Positions 5,809-6,408 of a DNA stretch of 6,408 nucleotides are shown in pieces. The stretch spans positions 1 to 6,408 of the forward strand of contig JAGBSR010000087.1 of assembly GCA_017631745.1 (NCBI GenBank), given 5' to 3'. The notes under the pieces were generated by a model. It saw only the letters and a program-made list of their open reading frames with translations, was not told the DNA's origin and did no database searches. The stretch comes from Clostridia bacterium (lineage in GTDB: Bacteria; Bacillota; Clostridia; Oscillospirales; Acutalibacteraceae). The first letter of the stretch is position 1. Every line of letters begins with the position of its first letter. The translations under genes were made by a program, and so were the position numbers.

Positions 5809-6408
5809 TTTCTTAATGATAGCTTTGAACTTACAAGAATCCATACAAACGCCGCACTTGATACATTTTTCTGTATCGATGGTGTGAGGCTGCTTAACTG
5901 TGCCTGAGATAGCGCCGACAGGACACTTCTTAGCGCAGAGAGTACAGCCCTTACAAAGGTCAGCTTCAATTGAGAACTTTGTAAGATTCTTACATACACC
6001 TGCGGGACACTTCTTATCAACAACGTGAGCTACATATTCGTCACGGAAGAACTTGAGTGTTGCAAGCACAGGGTTGGGAGCTGTCTGACCGAGACCGCAA
6101 AGTGAGTTGTCTTTGATATAGTGGCAAAGCTCTTCAAGCTTGTCCAGATCTTCAAGAGTAGCCTTGCCGTCTGTGATCTTGTCAAGCATTTCGCGAAGTC
6201 TCTTTGTACCTACACGGCAGGGAGTACACTTACCGCAGGATTCATCAACTGTAAAGTCTAGGAAGAACTTAGCAATGTCAACCATACAGTTGTCTTCGTC
6301 CATTACGATAAGACCGCCTGAACCCATCATACAGCCGATAGCTGTAAGGTTGTCGTAGTCGATGGGAGTGTCGATAAGTGAAGCAGGAATACAACCGCCT
6401 GAGGGACC
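5806..6408 (-). CDS. hydB: NuoF/HydB-like (HndC-like) flavoprotein subunit of the hydrogenase, 5' part beyond window
   Basis: This is the C-terminal 200 residues of the NAD(P)H-oxidising, FMN-binding diaphorase subunit that passes electrons to HydA. The frame enters from the right edge without a stop and starts GPSGGCIPASLIDTPIDYD, the conserved NuoF/HydB stretch before the cluster domain. The N3-type [4Fe-4S] motif ESCGKCTPCR gives ligands C58, C61, C64 and C104 (in SLCGLGQ) of this fragment. A conserved KKCPAGVC linker (C134, C139) follows, then two ferredoxin [4Fe-4S] motifs, C152, C155, C158, C162 and C182, C185, C188, C192. That C-terminal double-cluster ferredoxin domain is found in hydrogenase-type HydB/HndC subunits and absent from complex I NuoF, so it supports the hydrogenase assignment. 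Full-length relatives are about 600 residues, so about 400, including the FMN and NAD(P) sites, lie off the window. The gene precedes hydA by 14 bases in the same operon; a NuoE-like subunit gene is expected further upstream. Confidence 0.95.
   Translation of the reverse strand, partial: GPSGGCIPASLIDTPIDYDNLTAIGCMMGSGGLIVMDEDNCMVDIAKFFLDFTVDESCGKCTPCRVGTKRLREMLDKITDGKATLEDLDKLEELCHYIKDNSLCGLGQTAPNPVLATLKFFRDEYVAHVVDKKCPAGVCKNLTKFSIEADLCKGCTLCAKKCPVGAISGTVKQPHTIDTEKCIKCGVCMDSCKFKAIIKK

Overview
The window looks like a chromosomal segment from an anaerobic clostridial Firmicute, most likely a gut Oscillospiraceae/Ruminococcus-type fermenter. The evidence is the strong AAGGAGG-type ribosome binding sites, the T-tailed hairpin terminators, a NAD(P)H-linked [FeFe] hydrogenase operon, and a TRAP-TAXI transporter with a fused permease. 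This placement is inferred from gene content and style; no marker gene is present.

The left part (1-2774, plus strand) encodes a solute importer. The C-terminal half of a TAXI-family extracytoplasmic solute receptor enters from the left edge. A 106-base spacer with a perfect 14-bp hairpin follows, then a 710-residue fused TRAP permease with a GTG start. Together they form a secondary, ion-driven uptake system for a small (probably carboxylated) solute that the sequence does not identify. A strong terminator ends the unit at about 2809.

Immediately after that terminator is a near-consensus extended -10 promoter overlapped by a 19-bp operator-like palindrome. It drives a single gene (2873-3823) for a membrane-anchored extracytoplasmic protein of unknown function, with one N-terminal membrane segment, a Pro/Thr-rich stalk and a globular domain. 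This gene ends in a classic terminator.

The right part (4040-6408, minus strand) carries the 3' end of a NuoF/HydB-like flavin subunit gene and a complete HydA/HndD-like [FeFe] hydrogenase gene, 14 bases apart and probably translationally coupled. They are the electron-input and H2-producing subunits of a soluble multimeric, NAD(P)H-linked (possibly electron-bifurcating) hydrogenase. The remaining subunits should lie just beyond the right edge.

The convergent gap between the two transcription units (3824-4039) holds the most unusual item. It is a 79-base GC-rich element (3888-3966) that folds, by strict Watson-Crick pairing, into an outer 10-bp stem closing three hairpin arms with no unpaired base at the four-way junction. 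It lies between two inward-facing terminators. I do not recognise it as a known RNA, and its function is unknown.
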